This document shows, one piece after another, positions 34,251 through 45,516 of a stretch of DNA of 64,000 nt; within the stretch, counting starts at the first letter, position 1; every line of letters starts with the position of its first letter. Made by a program: the position numbers and the translations under genes. The notes under the pieces are model-generated. The model was given only the letters and a program-made list of their open reading frames with translations. It ran no database searches and was not told where the DNA came from. The DNA is taken from NCBI GenBank assembly GCA_963853835.1, contig OY970823.1, positions 57,501-121,500 on the forward strand, given 5' to 3'. This DNA is from Calendula officinalis (lineage: Eukaryota; Streptophyta; Magnoliopsida; Asterales; Asteraceae).

Positions 34251-35022
34251 GAATTGAATTGAATTGAATTGAATTAAATTGTAGTTGATTTGTATAGTTA
34301 GCACTAGTATGACTGAGTTGAGATATGGGGCTTTGGCCCAAGTTGATGATTTGTTATGTGGTAGCTACTCAATTGGATCCTAGATAACCCACACAAGTTG
34401 GGGGAGTTAGTGACACCTACTTGGGGCGGTACCACCCTGCGCAAGGGTAGTGTGTCGAGAAATAGATAACCCGGAAATCGGGGGAGCAAATAGATAACCC
34501 GGAAATCGGGGGAGCAAATAGATAACCCGGAAATCGGGGGAGCAAATAGATAACCCGGAAACGGGGGAGTTTACCTAGTTAACCCATATCGGGGGAGTTG
34601 TTTCGGGGAGGCCCGTTACGTATGTGATAGGCTTATGGCAAGCCTTAGAGTTTGATTGACTGTGTGCAATTTGATAATTATTTAATTATTATTTTATTGC
34701 AAATTATTTCTAACCGGGTCTAAAACCCATGTTTATCACGAGACAATCTTGTCTCACGTACTACGTTTATTTTGGCTATGTACTCAGGTTCGGGAGCTAA
34801 AGATTATGTGGCCCGTAGTTAGCATTTGGAAGTGATTAGCTCGGTGTACTTATTTAATTCCCTAGACTTTTGTTTCGATATATTTGTAACACCGATTTTT
34901 GATACTTATTAATTACTCCAAGTGGTTTATTTAAACTACAATTTTGGGATGTTCGGTTTGTAAAGACTTACATTTGATTATTTAAAAAGTTTTAAATTTG
35001 GTTGAAAAATTGGTGTGTTACA
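34250..35022 (+). mobile_element. 3' LTR remnant of Tekay-like element 2
   Basis: Homologous to 30476-31203 of the 5' LTR, ending GTGTGTTACA at 35022 and followed by AAACC (35023-35027), identical to the TSD at the other end. The first about 890 bp of the LTR are missing. It holds four copies of the 28-bp repeat, compared with three in the 5' LTR. Confidence 0.9.
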
Positions 35023-35389
35023 AAACCCTTAGTCTGTGTCCATCAAAATCATAGCCATCATGACCCCTGTATATAACTAGTAGAGATTAACGTCGCGCGA
35101 TGCTGCGGGGATTTTTCCACAACACCCAAAAGATTTTTTTATATGAGTAGATGTTTCAGTTGTACAGTTATATTTGTTGCGGGGTTGTAAAACATATATA
35201 TCAATTACGTACATTTTTTGTAATCTATTTGAAAAAAACGTGATTTACTAATTATATTTGTAGACTATAAATGTAACCATATATGTAATTCATATGACTT
35301 ATAAAAACCATTATCCCAATAAAAGTAAGGTTACCTTTCAAATAATATAATAAAAATAAAATGATAGAAACACTAATTAAATGATGATG

Positions 35390-35390
<1 letters not shown>
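35023..35390. other. Intergenic, AT-rich
   Basis: No gene. A CGTCGCGCGATGCTGCGGGG stretch at 35091 resembles a GC-rich motif seen in widespread plant repeats, but I cannot define an element. Confidence 0.4.
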
Positions 35391-35461
<71 letters not shown>

Positions 35462-35477
35462 GTAATAGTAATAGTAA
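35391..35477. repeat. (AAT)n microsatellite
   Basis: About 70 bp of perfect TAA/AAT repeats, followed by an AGT-interspersed tail. Confidence 0.97.
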
Positions 35478-35694
35478 ATATTATACATAATAAAGACAAA
35501 AATTTAATTTAATTTAAGAAATATAACACTTTCTTATAAAAATAGAGATTCTATAGTTATATTATAGCATTAATATTTCGAGTTGTAAAATATCATATTG
35601 TAAGTTGTATATTTTTGAAATTTAACTTTATCTAAATTATTATTTTAAGAAACTTAAAATTAGTCAAAAATATTAAAGGAGTTTGTTAATCAAT

Positions 35695-35850
35695 GTTGGT
35701 CTATAAGGAATGGCGATGCTACCCAGACATAAAAACGAAAAAGAATAAAAGAAAAAGAATTAAAGAAAAAGATGTAGGTGGGAATTGATCCTGGGTATCA
35801 AGGTAAGCCGTGTCAAAATATCCAGTTGAAACCACTTGGGGACATCTGCT
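35695..35850 (-). mobile_element. Possible tRNA-derived SINE
   Basis: On the minus strand an A-box-like GTCCCCAAGTGG (35843-35832) is followed about 45 nt later by a B-box-like GGATCAATTCCC (35792-35780). A T/C-rich tail (TCTTTTTCTTTAATTC) comes next. The spacing fits an RNA polymerase III promoter; no target duplication could be defined. Confidence 0.35.
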
Positions 35851-35871
35851 ATTATGTTAAACATTCCTTAC

Positions 35872-36034
35872 TTTAATATTATATTAGAAAAATAAACCCT
35901 AATAAGACAAAATTTTAGTGTTCATGTAAGTTGACAAATGTATTATAGTTAATTTAATATTATATTAGAAAACTAAAGCCTAATAAGACAAAATTTTACT
36001 GTTCATATAAGTTGACAAATGTATTATAGTTAAT
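35872..36034. repeat. 81-bp tandem duplication, two copies
   Basis: The copies start TTTAATATTATATTAG at 35872 and 35953 and differ at a handful of positions. Non-coding. Confidence 0.85.
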
Positions 36035-37139
36035 CAGCTTTGTATAAGAGTTAATACTAAAGTGATAAAGTCAATCAGTCGACTGCCAACCTTCTTCCAC
36101 ATGACTAATAGGCTTTGTTTTTAACATACATCCAATCAAAAAAGCTTTTAATTTTAACATACATCCAAGAAGCAAGCTTGGATGTGTTGTAAGCAAGTTG
36201 CCAAAACATAATATATATAATTTTTATCTCGTTTCCTACACTAATTGTTTTCATATATTCTTCCGTCAAATTTGAAATAAAATTTCATACAAAATTGACA
36301 CGCAAATGTTTGAGATTGAAACCGAACATACAGAATTAAAAAGCAAAGCATCTGTGTTTCGTTCATTACAGCAGATTGAAGTATATGGCTATTGAAGAAA
36401 TTGGGGTTTCCATTGTAGGGTTTGGTAAAAGAGAAAATATAAGTTTTGCCCCAAACAAAGGCCATTAAAAAATTAGGGCATTAGAAATTACCTTGTGGAC
36501 TCGAAAGAGTAACATTACCAGAAATCGACCTAATTGTGAGACTCGATGGGGCGGATTTTTTGGAAGAAGAAGCAACCACAGGAAGATTTTGGTTGAATGT
36601 ATCGAGAGGAATTCAAGGACCAGAGGAAGATTTTGGTTGAATGCGTCGAGAGGAATTCAAGGGACAGGTGGCATTTAGTTTGAATTACATGTCACTAACA
36701 CAGACCAATCAGATAGAGCTAAATTGACATATGGGCAAATTAAATTCAAAATTAGGCTCCATATATAGAGGTATGTAGATGCTCAAATATTAACTAATCA
36801 TGTTGTGTATAGACTTGAAATCACTTGGTAGAGATGTTCTACCATGAATCGGATTGCATCGTTACTCAATTAAAATGCCAATCACCATTCATGGTAGTAT
36901 TTATCTATATTTGATACTAAATTATAAGTCTCTTTTACATGATGGTTAGAATAAAACATATAACCAAACAACATTTACATCGACTAAAAAAATAGTTCAC
37001 CGGGTACCCGCCGCCGCCTTACCCTACTAGTAATAATAAATAACTAAACCAAACTTCATTCAATTATTTTAATAATAAATAAAAATAAACTTAATTTAAT
37101 TCAATTCAATGTTGTAAGAAACAAATTAAGGGAAATTAA
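36035..37139. other. Intergenic, no gene seen
   Basis: AT-rich. A 44-bp near-perfect tandem pair (GGAAGATTTTGGTTGAATG..., copies at 36581 and 36625) gives a short repetitive open frame that I do not regard as coding. CCGCCGCC at 37009 is isolated. Confidence 0.4.
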
Positions 37140-37571
37140 TTAATCTTCTAGCGTTGCTTGATATAGATTGTCACCTAATGCTGCTCGTTCATTTGCTGTC
37201 TCAACATCTTTAATATAAGTTCTAACCCATTTATCTTCCATGTCATCCAATTCTTTTGGAGAACAAGTGGCCATTAAGCGTGTTATCATCTTTGTTGCAA
37301 CACTAGGAAACGTACCACGAGGCAACATAGCCTTTATAGAGCCATACATATATGGATACTTGTCCATAAATTCAGCAGGGCTCATGGCCCATAGTTTTTT
37401 AGACAAGCTATGAAGTGTAAGAGCGTGAGGGCCTAAGAGATGAGGAGGATCAGTGGTTTTCGTGAATTTGATCTTCAACCTTCTAATCTTGTCAACCAAT
37501 TGTTTTTTGGAAGGTTCAAAATCAAGTTGTAATAAAAAAATATGAATAGGGTACCCGGTGCCGCATTGCAT
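37140..37571 (-). pseudogene. GeBP-like (DUF573) fragment
   Basis: 143 codons, minus strand. Residues about 17-65 read LDFEPSKKQLVDKIRRLKIKF ... HALTLHSLSKKLWA, the second half of the DUF573 domain of GLABROUS1-enhancer-binding-protein-like plant transcription factors (typically ...QLxDKIRRLKKKY...ELSKKIW). The first half of the domain, with its conserved tryptophan-led helix (RLWSEEDE type), is absent upstream. The remaining C-terminus is helical (DDMEDKWVRTYIKDVETANERA). It is either a truncated gene copy or the last exon of one whose first exon I cannot see. A Kpn-like GGGTACCCG box lies at its start and again at 36998. Confidence 0.5.
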
Positions 37572-38135
37572 GGATATCTTGATAAATGGTGTATAGGTGG
37601 TGTGAATATGTAACTAGTTTGCTGCTAAATTAAGGTAAGAGTTGAAACCTCGGTGGTGATTATAAATTTTTTTTACATAGAACACAATTTCACATATGTG
37701 ACACATCGATTAAAATTTTAGTGTTAAAAATTGTCTTTTCGCTATATTTTGACTCTTTTAACTCTTAATAAAGATGCACAATTCATACTATTTATTTATA
37801 TAATCCTCCTAATTTTTAAATGTTATATTGTTTGTATAAATTTATACTTACCATTCTAATTGTAATTTTCAAGTTTTTGGAATGTTGAATGTTCAAAGTG
37901 TTCGGTTGTACGTATGTTGAAAATGTTGTTAACATGTTCAAAGAAGTCGTTATTTCAAAAGTTAACCAATAAACACTCGTACGCATTTGAAGTGACAACA
38001 TTTTGTTGCTTGTGTTTGATAAGACCCAACCCATGTTGGTGTACCAGCGTAGGAACAAGAAGAAAGGTGGGGCAGCACACACCAATGGGCCAACAACCAA
38101 GGATTGAAGTAGATGGTTAATTATATTAAGTAGTA
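37572..38135. other. Intergenic, no gene seen
   Basis: AT-rich, no convincing frame, repeat or RNA element up to the Stowaway insertion. Confidence 0.4.
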
Positions 38136-38398
38136 CTCCCTCCGTCCCACAAAAAAGTTCTCATTTCCCCTCTAAATTTTGTCCCACAAAAAAGTTCCCA
38201 TTTCTCAAATGGTGAGGGACCACTTAATAAAATAATATTAAAACTATGGACCCCACCACTAATTATCTTCTAAAAGCACTTTCTCTCTCCAGAAAACCTT
38301 ATATTTTAATCAAAATATAACCATGGACCCCACCACTAACTCTCTCCTAAATACTTGTGCCCATTAGAAATGGGAACTTTTTTGTCGGACGGAGGGAG
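38136..38398. mobile_element. Stowaway MITE (263 bp)
   Basis: The ends CTCCCTCCGTCCCAC and GTCGGACGGAGGGAG are the canonical Tc1/mariner Stowaway termini, with TA on both sides (38134-38135 and 38399-38400). Further internal inverted AAAAAAGTTC/GAACTTTTTT extends the TIR. Non-coding, mobilised by mariner-type transposases. Confidence 0.95.
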
Positions 38399-38400
38399 TA

Positions 38401-38501
38401 ATATTTATCCTTATTGTAATTTTTATTTACTGTCTTTGATAATATGGGGAGAGCACTAGTGTTAGTGGTGGGGAAAGATTCCTTCTTTGCCTTGTGCTTT
38501 T

Positions 38502-38540
<39 letters not shown>

Positions 38541-38691
38541 TTGTATATATGCTATTTCACTAGCATATGAAAGTTTATCTTTTATCAATGAATTAAATAT
38601 TTCCTGGAGATTCTCCTTCATCTCGAATAGAAGGTTTGGTTACTGTTACATTGCAATTGTTGATTTTCCAAGATAGACCAATTGTCTATCA
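38401..38691 (+). mobile_element. 5' LTR end/leader of gypsy element 3, with (CT)n
   Basis: The sequence ends CTATCA just before a primer-binding site and contains a (CT)n tract (38503-38537). The left LTR boundary is not identifiable. Confidence 0.45.
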
Positions 38692-38693
38692 AT

Positions 38694-38705
38694 TGGTATC
38701 AGAGC
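38694..38705 (+). promoter_or_regulatory. Primer-binding site TGGTATCAGAGC
   Basis: Perfect consensus 9 nt ahead of the gag ATG at 38714. Confidence 0.85.
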
Positions 38706-38713
38706 AGCTTCAT

Positions 38714-39016
38714 GGGAGCTACAAACAAAGATGGAGCTGCTAACAAAAGGAAGATGGAGCTGCTAAAAAAAGGATTGATTCTCTGGAAGAAAATGTGGGT
38801 CACCTTCAAGGTCAAGTTCAAGAAATGGGAACCCAGTTGCAGAATCAAGGAACTGACCTGGATTATGTGAAGCATAAGATGGATGAAATGTGCTCAGCAA
38901 TAAACAAGCTGTTTGAGTTGAACATGGCCAGAAAATTGCAAGGAAAGGGAGGAACGGAGACACCCCATTCAGGCTTACTCACTCCGCCTGGTGATTCAGG
39001 TGCTTTGCCAAAATAA
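38714..39016 (+). pseudogene. N-terminal gag of gypsy element 3
   Basis: Starts MGATNKDGAANKRKMEL. A frame break in the A-run at 38766-38772 shifts reading to 38795-39016, a coiled-coil region (LQGQVQEMGTQLQNQGTDLD) followed by a Gly/Pro-rich stretch. It is cut at 39016 by a gypsy LTR; the rest resumes at about 40690. Confidence 0.65.
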
Positions 39017-40688
39017 TCATTTAATAAAGAGGAGAACTATCCCAAAATACGGATTTACAAAAACCTTTGGTATGAAAATCAAAGTATAAATTCGGTGTTA
39101 CAAAATATATCAAAACCAAAGCTAAGTCTAAATCCGTTCTAGTGTTCTTCTACTCTAGGCCCCGCATCTCTATCCATGCGTACCTAAACCTTCGATCCCG
39201 AACCTGAGTACATAGCAAAACAAACAAGGAGTACGTGAGACAAAAACGTCTCGTGAGCTACATGGGTTTGGACCCAATGATAAATATAATCGTATGACAT
39301 ATAAACAAACATGTAAGTAAATCATCCATCTAGCTAGTCACCCTATTGTGACTCTAATACTTTGCTTTCCTAGCAATCATATCTAGTTATCGGGTTGCCC
39401 CCGAACTAACTAGAACTACCTTGACTTATTAACCGAAATCCATCGCCATTAAAAAGCCTCAAGATACCGACAAGAGGGATTCGCCCAATCTACCAATACA
39501 TGCCTTACTCACCGGACTACCTCCAGTTAGCAGGACTACTATCGTGGTGGAGTCGATGGGAATCCACCCAACTGCCCCTCACACCACACCTCATGACCGG
39601 GGGTCCCCCGCATCATCACATCATCTCAACATATCATAACTCAATGGTTATGTCAATCTAGCTCTCGGCTATCACGTCTATCAACAAACAAGTTAGTTCA
39701 ATACTATTATCGGTTTAACTAACTACTAACTACTAGTCTACACAATTAAGCAAATAGACCATAACACAAGTAATATAGGGATTTCATAGGCTATGTACTC
39801 AGTAAATTTCCATACGTATTCACCTTAGCAATAGGATGCTCCAACCGAATTCTTGCCACCAAAACTCTTGATTCACAAATTCACCGGCTTCCCAAGATGT
39901 CACCGAAAGCCTAATATAATGATCACAAGATGTTCAACATCTCATACTACCAATAATGTATCCATTAACCTCTAATTACCATTAACTAACATTTTCCCCA
40001 ATTATGGTGATTTACCAAACCCTAGGTTTAACCAACCCTTAAGGTTCTTACCAATCGAAATCATACACTGGTTTCCTTTGTTAATATACCATCTATTAAG
40101 TGTATACATCGTCTATTCACCATAAACCATAACCCCCAATAACTAGGGTTTCAAACCCAACCATTAAAATACATAGATCTAAAGCTACAAAGATCAAGGA
40201 GTGAAGATATACCTTTAATCTTCACTTAGGAGTGAAATCTATCAAGCTTTGATGAACAAATCGACCCAAATCAGCTCTTACACTCGAAAATCGCCAATGG
40301 AAGAAACTAGGGTTTACTATTGCATTAAATGAGCTAAAACCCGACTTTAATGCTGTCGACCAGAGTTCACGGCGCGAACTAAGTTCGCGTCGCTAACTCC
40401 AAACCTTGCACGCAGCCTTAGCGATCGCTAACCCATCGTGAACTACATCACGTCTCTTGGTCAAATTCTCTGGCCCGACTTCACGGAACGCGAACAATGT
40501 TCGCGTCGCGAACTTCACATGCAGCCAGGGCTGCACTTTTTCATCTTTGTCTCGACCCGGTTTCATCCATAACTTTCTCGTACGATCTCCAAACGACACG
40601 AAACCAATTCCTACGTTCTTTAAACGATTTATCCTTATTTATCATATTTTTGTACAATTTATTTATTTACAAATTTCGGGTCGTTACA
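39017..40688 (-). mobile_element. Partial Tekay-family LTR inserted in gag
   Basis: Reverse-oriented homologue of the Tekay LTRs. Its right edge is ...AATTTATTTATTTACAAATTTCGGGTCGTTACA (shared with 17932 and, inverted, 45517). It has the CTCGTACGATCTCCAAACGAC block and a TTCGCG/CGCGAA cluster at 40370-40520. The expected left terminus TGTAACACCTC is not found, so it is a truncated solo-type LTR. It contains no coding region. Confidence 0.75.
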
Positions 40689-40689
40689 C

Positions 40690-41660
40690 AAAGGACAAAT
40701 GCCGCCACCAATCTTCAACTCCGGTAAGCAAGGCAATTTTCAACCCCCACCACCGGAGTTCATATTTGGGTCCTTTGACACCAACCCTCAAGGAAGAGAA
40801 TAGGGGCGGGGTAGGTTTGAGTATCGAACAAGAAAGATCGATATGCCCAGTTTCGACGGAACAGATCCAGATGGGTGGATTGTGCAAGCTGAGCGTTACT
40901 TTGCGATATACCAGCTTATTAACGAGGAAAAGATCGAAGCCGATGTACTCAGTTTGAGCGGTGATGCTCTCTCGTGGTTTCGATGGTCCAATAAGCAACA
41001 GGCAATCACCACTTGGGAGGAGATGAAGGCCCTCTTCCTCAGGAAATTCCGATCAATTCAAGGAGGGGATCTCTACGAACAGTGGTCTTCGCTGGAACAA
41101 ACTAGCACTACGACCGACTACGTCTGATGTTTTGTTGAACTCGCTGCACCGTTGGAAGGGGTGGGTGATCGGGTTGCCCTAGCCTGCTTCATTAAAGGCT
41201 TAAAGCCCAACATAGAAAATGAAATCAGGATGTGGGCTCCTACTGATTTGGGCCATGCCATGGAGCTGGCCCAACAGATAGAGGAAAAGAATGTGCCCAT
41301 TAAGTCCAGTGGGTTTGCTCTCCCTAACTCTCGTAACAATACCCACTCCAGTTACAAGCCTAAAATCTCCAACAACAATACTACCACACCACGGATGGGA
41401 AATTACTTCCGGAGAAAAACAAGAGACGATCGCCTATTGATGGAATCGCAAATTAACGAAAAGCGATCCCTAGGTCTGTGCTATAAATGTGATGAGAAAT
41501 GGCATAGGAACCATCGGTGTAAATCTCAGATCAACGTCATATTAATCGACGAATTCCATGAATTCCATAGTGGGTCTAACTTCCCCGAAGACCATGAAGC
41601 TTCGTGGGAAGATAATGAATCACCCTGTGGTGACCCTAATCGACCCCGGTGCCACTCATA
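40690..41660 (+). pseudogene. Gag of gypsy element 3, continued
   Basis: RTRKIDMPSFDGTDPDG at 40825-40875 opens the Retrotran_gag domain (WIVQAERYFAIYQL, SGDALSWFRW, TTWEEMKALFLRKF), with a TAG upstream near 40801 and a TGA at 41126. It continues in 41152-41661 with the CCHC knuckle CYKCDEKWHRNHRC (about 41480-41523). The lineage looks like a non-Tekay plant chromovirus (Reina-like). Confidence 0.85.
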
Positions 41661-42199
41661 ATTTTATTTCATCAAAATTGGTAGCTGAATTGCAATTGTC
41701 AGTTAAGAATACCGTTCCCTATGGTGTGCGAGTGGGCACCGGAGATCATGAGGAAAGTAAGTGAATTTGCCAGGGGGTATTATTGCAATTACAAGAGATT
41801 GACATAATTGATGAATTTTTAACCTTGAGGTTGGGTAGTTCGGATGTTATTTTGGGTCAACAATGGCTTGAGACCCTTGGAACCACTGAAACAAATTGGA
41901 AAGAAAAGACCATGAAATTTGTAACAGGGGGTAAGCAAGTGAATTTAAAAGGGGACCCTTCGTTGGGTAGGTCCCTCGTGTCACTAAAGGCTATGGAAAG
42001 GGAGTTAAGGATAAAAGGGGATGGATTAATAGTGGAATTAGACAATGTAGAGATATGTGAAACAGGGGTGAAGGAAATTCCACCTTTTATAAAACCACTG
42101 ATTGAAAAGCATGAAGAGATTATCCGGGAACCAAGTGGTCTTCCCCAAAATGGGAATTGGAACATCAAATTATTCTCAAAGACGGGGCACCCCCGGTGA
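41558..42199 (+). pseudogene. Protease of gypsy element 3
   Basis: Frame 41558-41764 carries the aspartic protease motif TLIDPGATHNFIS (DPG in place of the usual DSG). After a TGA at 41762 the frame continues 41783-42199 with VILGQQWLETLG, the second conserved protease strand. Several frame breaks; inactive. Confidence 0.75.
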
Positions 42200-43700
42200 G
42201 TATAAGGCCTTACCGATACCCCCACTACCAAAAGGATGAGATTGAAAAAATGATCCGGGACATGATCAAGGCCGGAGTCATACAAACGAGTACTAGCCCA
42301 TACTCGAGTCTGGTAATTCTCGTTAAGAAAAAAGACGGGTCGTGGAGATTTTGTGTGTATTACCGGGCCCTTAACCGGTCCACCGTTCCGGATAAATTCC
42401 CCATCCCGGTGATCGATGAATTATTGGATGAGCTTCATGGTTCGGTAATTTTCAGCAAATTGGATTTGCGTTCGGGCTATCATCAAATACGAGTTCGACC
42501 GGAAGACATACACAAGACGGCCTTCCGTACTCACGACGGGCATTATGAGTTCAAGGTGATACCTTTTGGGCTCACAAACGCCCCGGCCACGTTCCAATCC
42601 TTAATGAATCACATCTTTTGCCCGCATCTTCGGAAGTTTATACTCGTCTTTATTGACGATATCTTGGTTTATAGTCCAAGCCTCAAAATGCATAAAAACC
42701 ATTTGGCCATTGCTTTGAAAATATTGCAGGAACATCAATGTATTTGAACCTGGGAAAGTGCGAGTTCGGGCAGTCCCGGTTATCTTATTTGGGCCACGAG
42801 ATTTCCCCGGAAGGAGCATCGGCCGAGGAATCAAAGATTCAAGCCATGGTGGAATGGCCGACTCCTAAAAATATTAAGGCCTTACGTGGGTTTTTGGGGC
42901 TCACAGGTTACTATAGGAAATTTGTAAGAGGGTATGCGGGAATCGCGTCACCTTTAACCGATCAATTTAAAAAAGATAAGTTTGGGTGGAACCAAGAAGC
43001 TGAACAATCCTTCCAATTACTTAAGAAAGCCATGACCACCACCCCTGTTTTAGCAATGCCTGATTTCACTAAAACTTTCGTGGTGGAAACCGATGCCTCG
43101 GGATTCGGGCTTGGGGCTGTTTTAACGTAAGACCAAAGGCCCATAGCGTATTACAATTTTGTTTTGGGTACCCAAGCGAGATTGAAATCCATATATGAAA
43201 AGGAACTAATGGCGATCGTCAAATCGATGATCAAATGGCGGCCCTATTTAATTGGCCGGAAGTTTGTGGTCAAAACCGATCAATTGAATCTTAAATATAT
43301 TCTGGAACAACGAATGGTGGGTACGGATTACCAGAGACGGGTCTCGAAGCTCATGGGATTCGAGTTTGAGATCCAATATCGCACGGGAGCTAGCAACCGC
43401 GTGGCGGATGCGTTGTCCAGAAAAGACGGTGTGGTGACCTGTGACACCTTGGAAGTGGGGTATTGGAAGTTTTGGGATCAACTCAAAATAGAAATTGAAG
43501 AAAATAAGTTTATCAAAAACATTAAAAGTGCTTTGGCTGCTGATCCGGGAGCCCACAAAGGGTTTCACATGTATCAAGGGAACTTAATTTACAAAGGGCG
43601 GCTAGTGATACCACCTAAGTCCAGGTTTATTCCGGACATCATCGCAGAGTTCCATACTCACCGATCAGGGGCCATGCGGGGGAAAAGAAAACCTATCAGA
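42157..43700 (+). pseudogene. RT and RNase H of gypsy element 3
   Basis: RT at 42157-42747: ILVKKKDGSWRFCVYYRALN, KLDLRSGYHQI, PFGLTNAPATFQSLMN and the catalytic FIDDILVYS. A stop after about 42747 and a shift lead to 42738-43130 (LGHEISPEG, LRGFLGLTGYYRKFVRGYAG; RNase H VETDASGFGLGAVL). After TAA at 43128 the RNase H continues 43164-43700 (YEKELMAIVKSMIKWRPYL, TDQLNLKYILEQ, RVADALSRKD). The frame is lost within the integrase zinc-finger start. A decayed copy. Confidence 0.9.
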
Positions 43701-43705
43701 GGGCG

Positions 43706-44729
43706 ATGGCTGAAGTTTATTGTCTCGGGATGCGGGCAGATATATTGGAATATATTCGCAAATGTACAATCTGCCAGCAACATAAATCGCTAACGACATC
43801 CCCGGCCGGGTTGATACAACCGATACCGTTACCATGGCAGACTTGGGAAGAAGTGACCATGGACTTTATTGAAGGACTTCCCAAGTCAAACGGGCGGGAC
43901 ACCATTTGGGTGGTGGTAGACCGTCTTACCAAATATGCCCATTTTATCCCGTTACGTCACCCTTTAAGCGCGGCTACTGTGACCTCGAGTTTCATGAAAG
44001 AAATAGTCTATTTGCATGGCTTTCCAAACTCAATTATTAGTGATCGGGATTGTATTTTCGTAAGTCAATTTTGGCAAGAGTTGTTTCGGGTTCATGGGGT
44101 CGAGTTGAAAAGAAGCACCGCCTACCACCCCCAAACCGACGGGCAATCGGAGGTGGTCAACCGTTGCCTCGAGACGTATCTCTGCTGTTTCTGTTCGGGG
44201 AAGCCCAAACAATGGGCCCGTTGGTTACCTTGGGCCGAGTTTTGGTACAATTCCTCGTACCACACCTCGACCAAGTGCACCCCTTTTCGTGCCCTCTATG
44301 GCCGAGACCCACCCCCTATCATTAGATACGAGGGGCAAGAAATACGAATTGACTCTGTTGATCAACTATTGCAAGATCGAGATGCGATATTGGATGACTT
44401 GCGAATGAACTTACTTCGGGCCCAACAAAAAATGCAATATCAGGCAAACAAAAAGAGAATGGAAGTCGAGTACAAGGAGGGAGACATGGTTTACTTGAAG
44501 CTCAAACCTTATCGACAACATAGCTTTGCTAGACGACACTACGAAAAGCTAGCAGCAAGGTACTATGGACCCTATCAGATTCCAAAGCGCGTGGGAAAAG
44601 TTGCTTACAAGTTGGATTTACCCCCATCAGCATCCATACACCCGGTGATCCATGTTTCCCAATTGCGACCTGCTTATGGCGTCCCTCATCAGCCCACTGA
44701 CATATTTTTGTTCGCGTGTCACCTAGAAC
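43706..44729 (+). pseudogene. Integrase of gypsy element 3
   Basis: 340 codons open up to the MITE. The end of the zinc finger (CTICQQHK), the catalytic core (VTMDFIEGLPKSNGRDTIWVV with the first Asp, IISDRDCIFVSQFW with the second, and STAYHPQTDGQSEVVNRCLE with the Glu) and the C-terminal domain (GDMVYLKLKPYRQ, YYGPYQIPKRVGKVAYKLDLP) are all present. Frame-shifted from the upstream RNase H. The last codons run into a hAT MITE at 44730. No 3' LTR is recognisable after 44996. Confidence 0.9.
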
Positions 44730-44987
44730 CAGGGCCGGCCCTGAGTTTGTCAGGGCCCTAGGCGAAAGTTGTTTTTAGGGCCATCATAATTGTAAAATCA
44801 AATATTGATACAAAAAGTAATACGCGTCATGACCTATTTTTGTATGAATAACAGTTTGAATACAAAATTTATTAATTTAAATCTTATAATATTACATATA
44901 AATTATTAAATTTTTTGTTTTGGGCCCTCAATTTCAAAGTGGGCTATAGTCCCATGCCTATAATATATATGCTCAAGGCCGGCAGTG
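44730..44987. mobile_element. hAT-type MITE (258 bp)
   Basis: The ends CAGGGCCGGCCCTGAG and CTCAAGGCCGGCAGTG are imperfect inverted repeats. A perfect 8-bp target duplication CCTAGAAC flanks it (44722-44729 and 44988-44995). AT-rich interior without an ORF. Confidence 0.92.
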
Positions 44988-44995
44988 CCTAGAAC

Positions 44996-45511
44996 AAATA
45001 TTAAATTTAAAAAAGAAAAGTTAGTAGATAATAAAATGTTTTATAACTATTCAATATGTTGCTATGTTTTTTTCACAACAATGTATATGTTTGAAATTTG
45101 AACGACTTGCATACATCAAAATTATAAATTCATTGTTGAGATCCCACTTTAAAAGAATGGCTCGTAAAACAGTCAATTTGAAAATCAAGGTAAAGTACGA
45201 CACAAATGAAAACCACATTACCTAATATTTTGTGTGACTGTAATATAATTACTTACTAACTTTTGCTCGTTTATACCTTAGCATGTGGCGTTGAATGTAG
45301 TAAGTTGACTGATATGATTTTTAAAAATATGAAAATGTCCCAAATCATCAAACCGGCTTAACGAGACCATTTTGGCGGTTGATGGTTCAAGTCCCAGTGG
45401 ACATATGTGGATTTATAAGTAGATTAGGATTACCGTTACAGAAAGCAAACTAGCTTGGCCGATATTATAAATAAAAGCTGGCCAAATTAGAGGACCATGC
45501 ACATCCCTACA
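44996..45511. other. Intergenic, with a tRNA-B-box-like motif
   Basis: No gene. GGTTCAAGTCC at 45384-45394 fits a pol III B box, with a weak A-box-like stretch about 50 nt upstream; it could be a SINE head. Confidence 0.3.
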
Positions 45512-45516
45512 CGCAA

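Noticed and set aside
35085..35115. GC-rich CGTCGCGCGATGCTGCGGGG as a transposon terminus
   Set aside because: No inverted partner or duplication was visible.
35252..35488. Poly-tyrosine frame on the minus strand
   Set aside because: Translation of the (AAT)n microsatellite.
36493..36678. 61-codon basic frame as a small gene
   Set aside because: Produced by a 44-bp tandem duplication; no homology or splice context.
38694..38705. GGTATCAGAGC stretches as parts of tRNA genes
   Set aside because: They lie next to LTR ends and are retrotransposon primer-binding sites.
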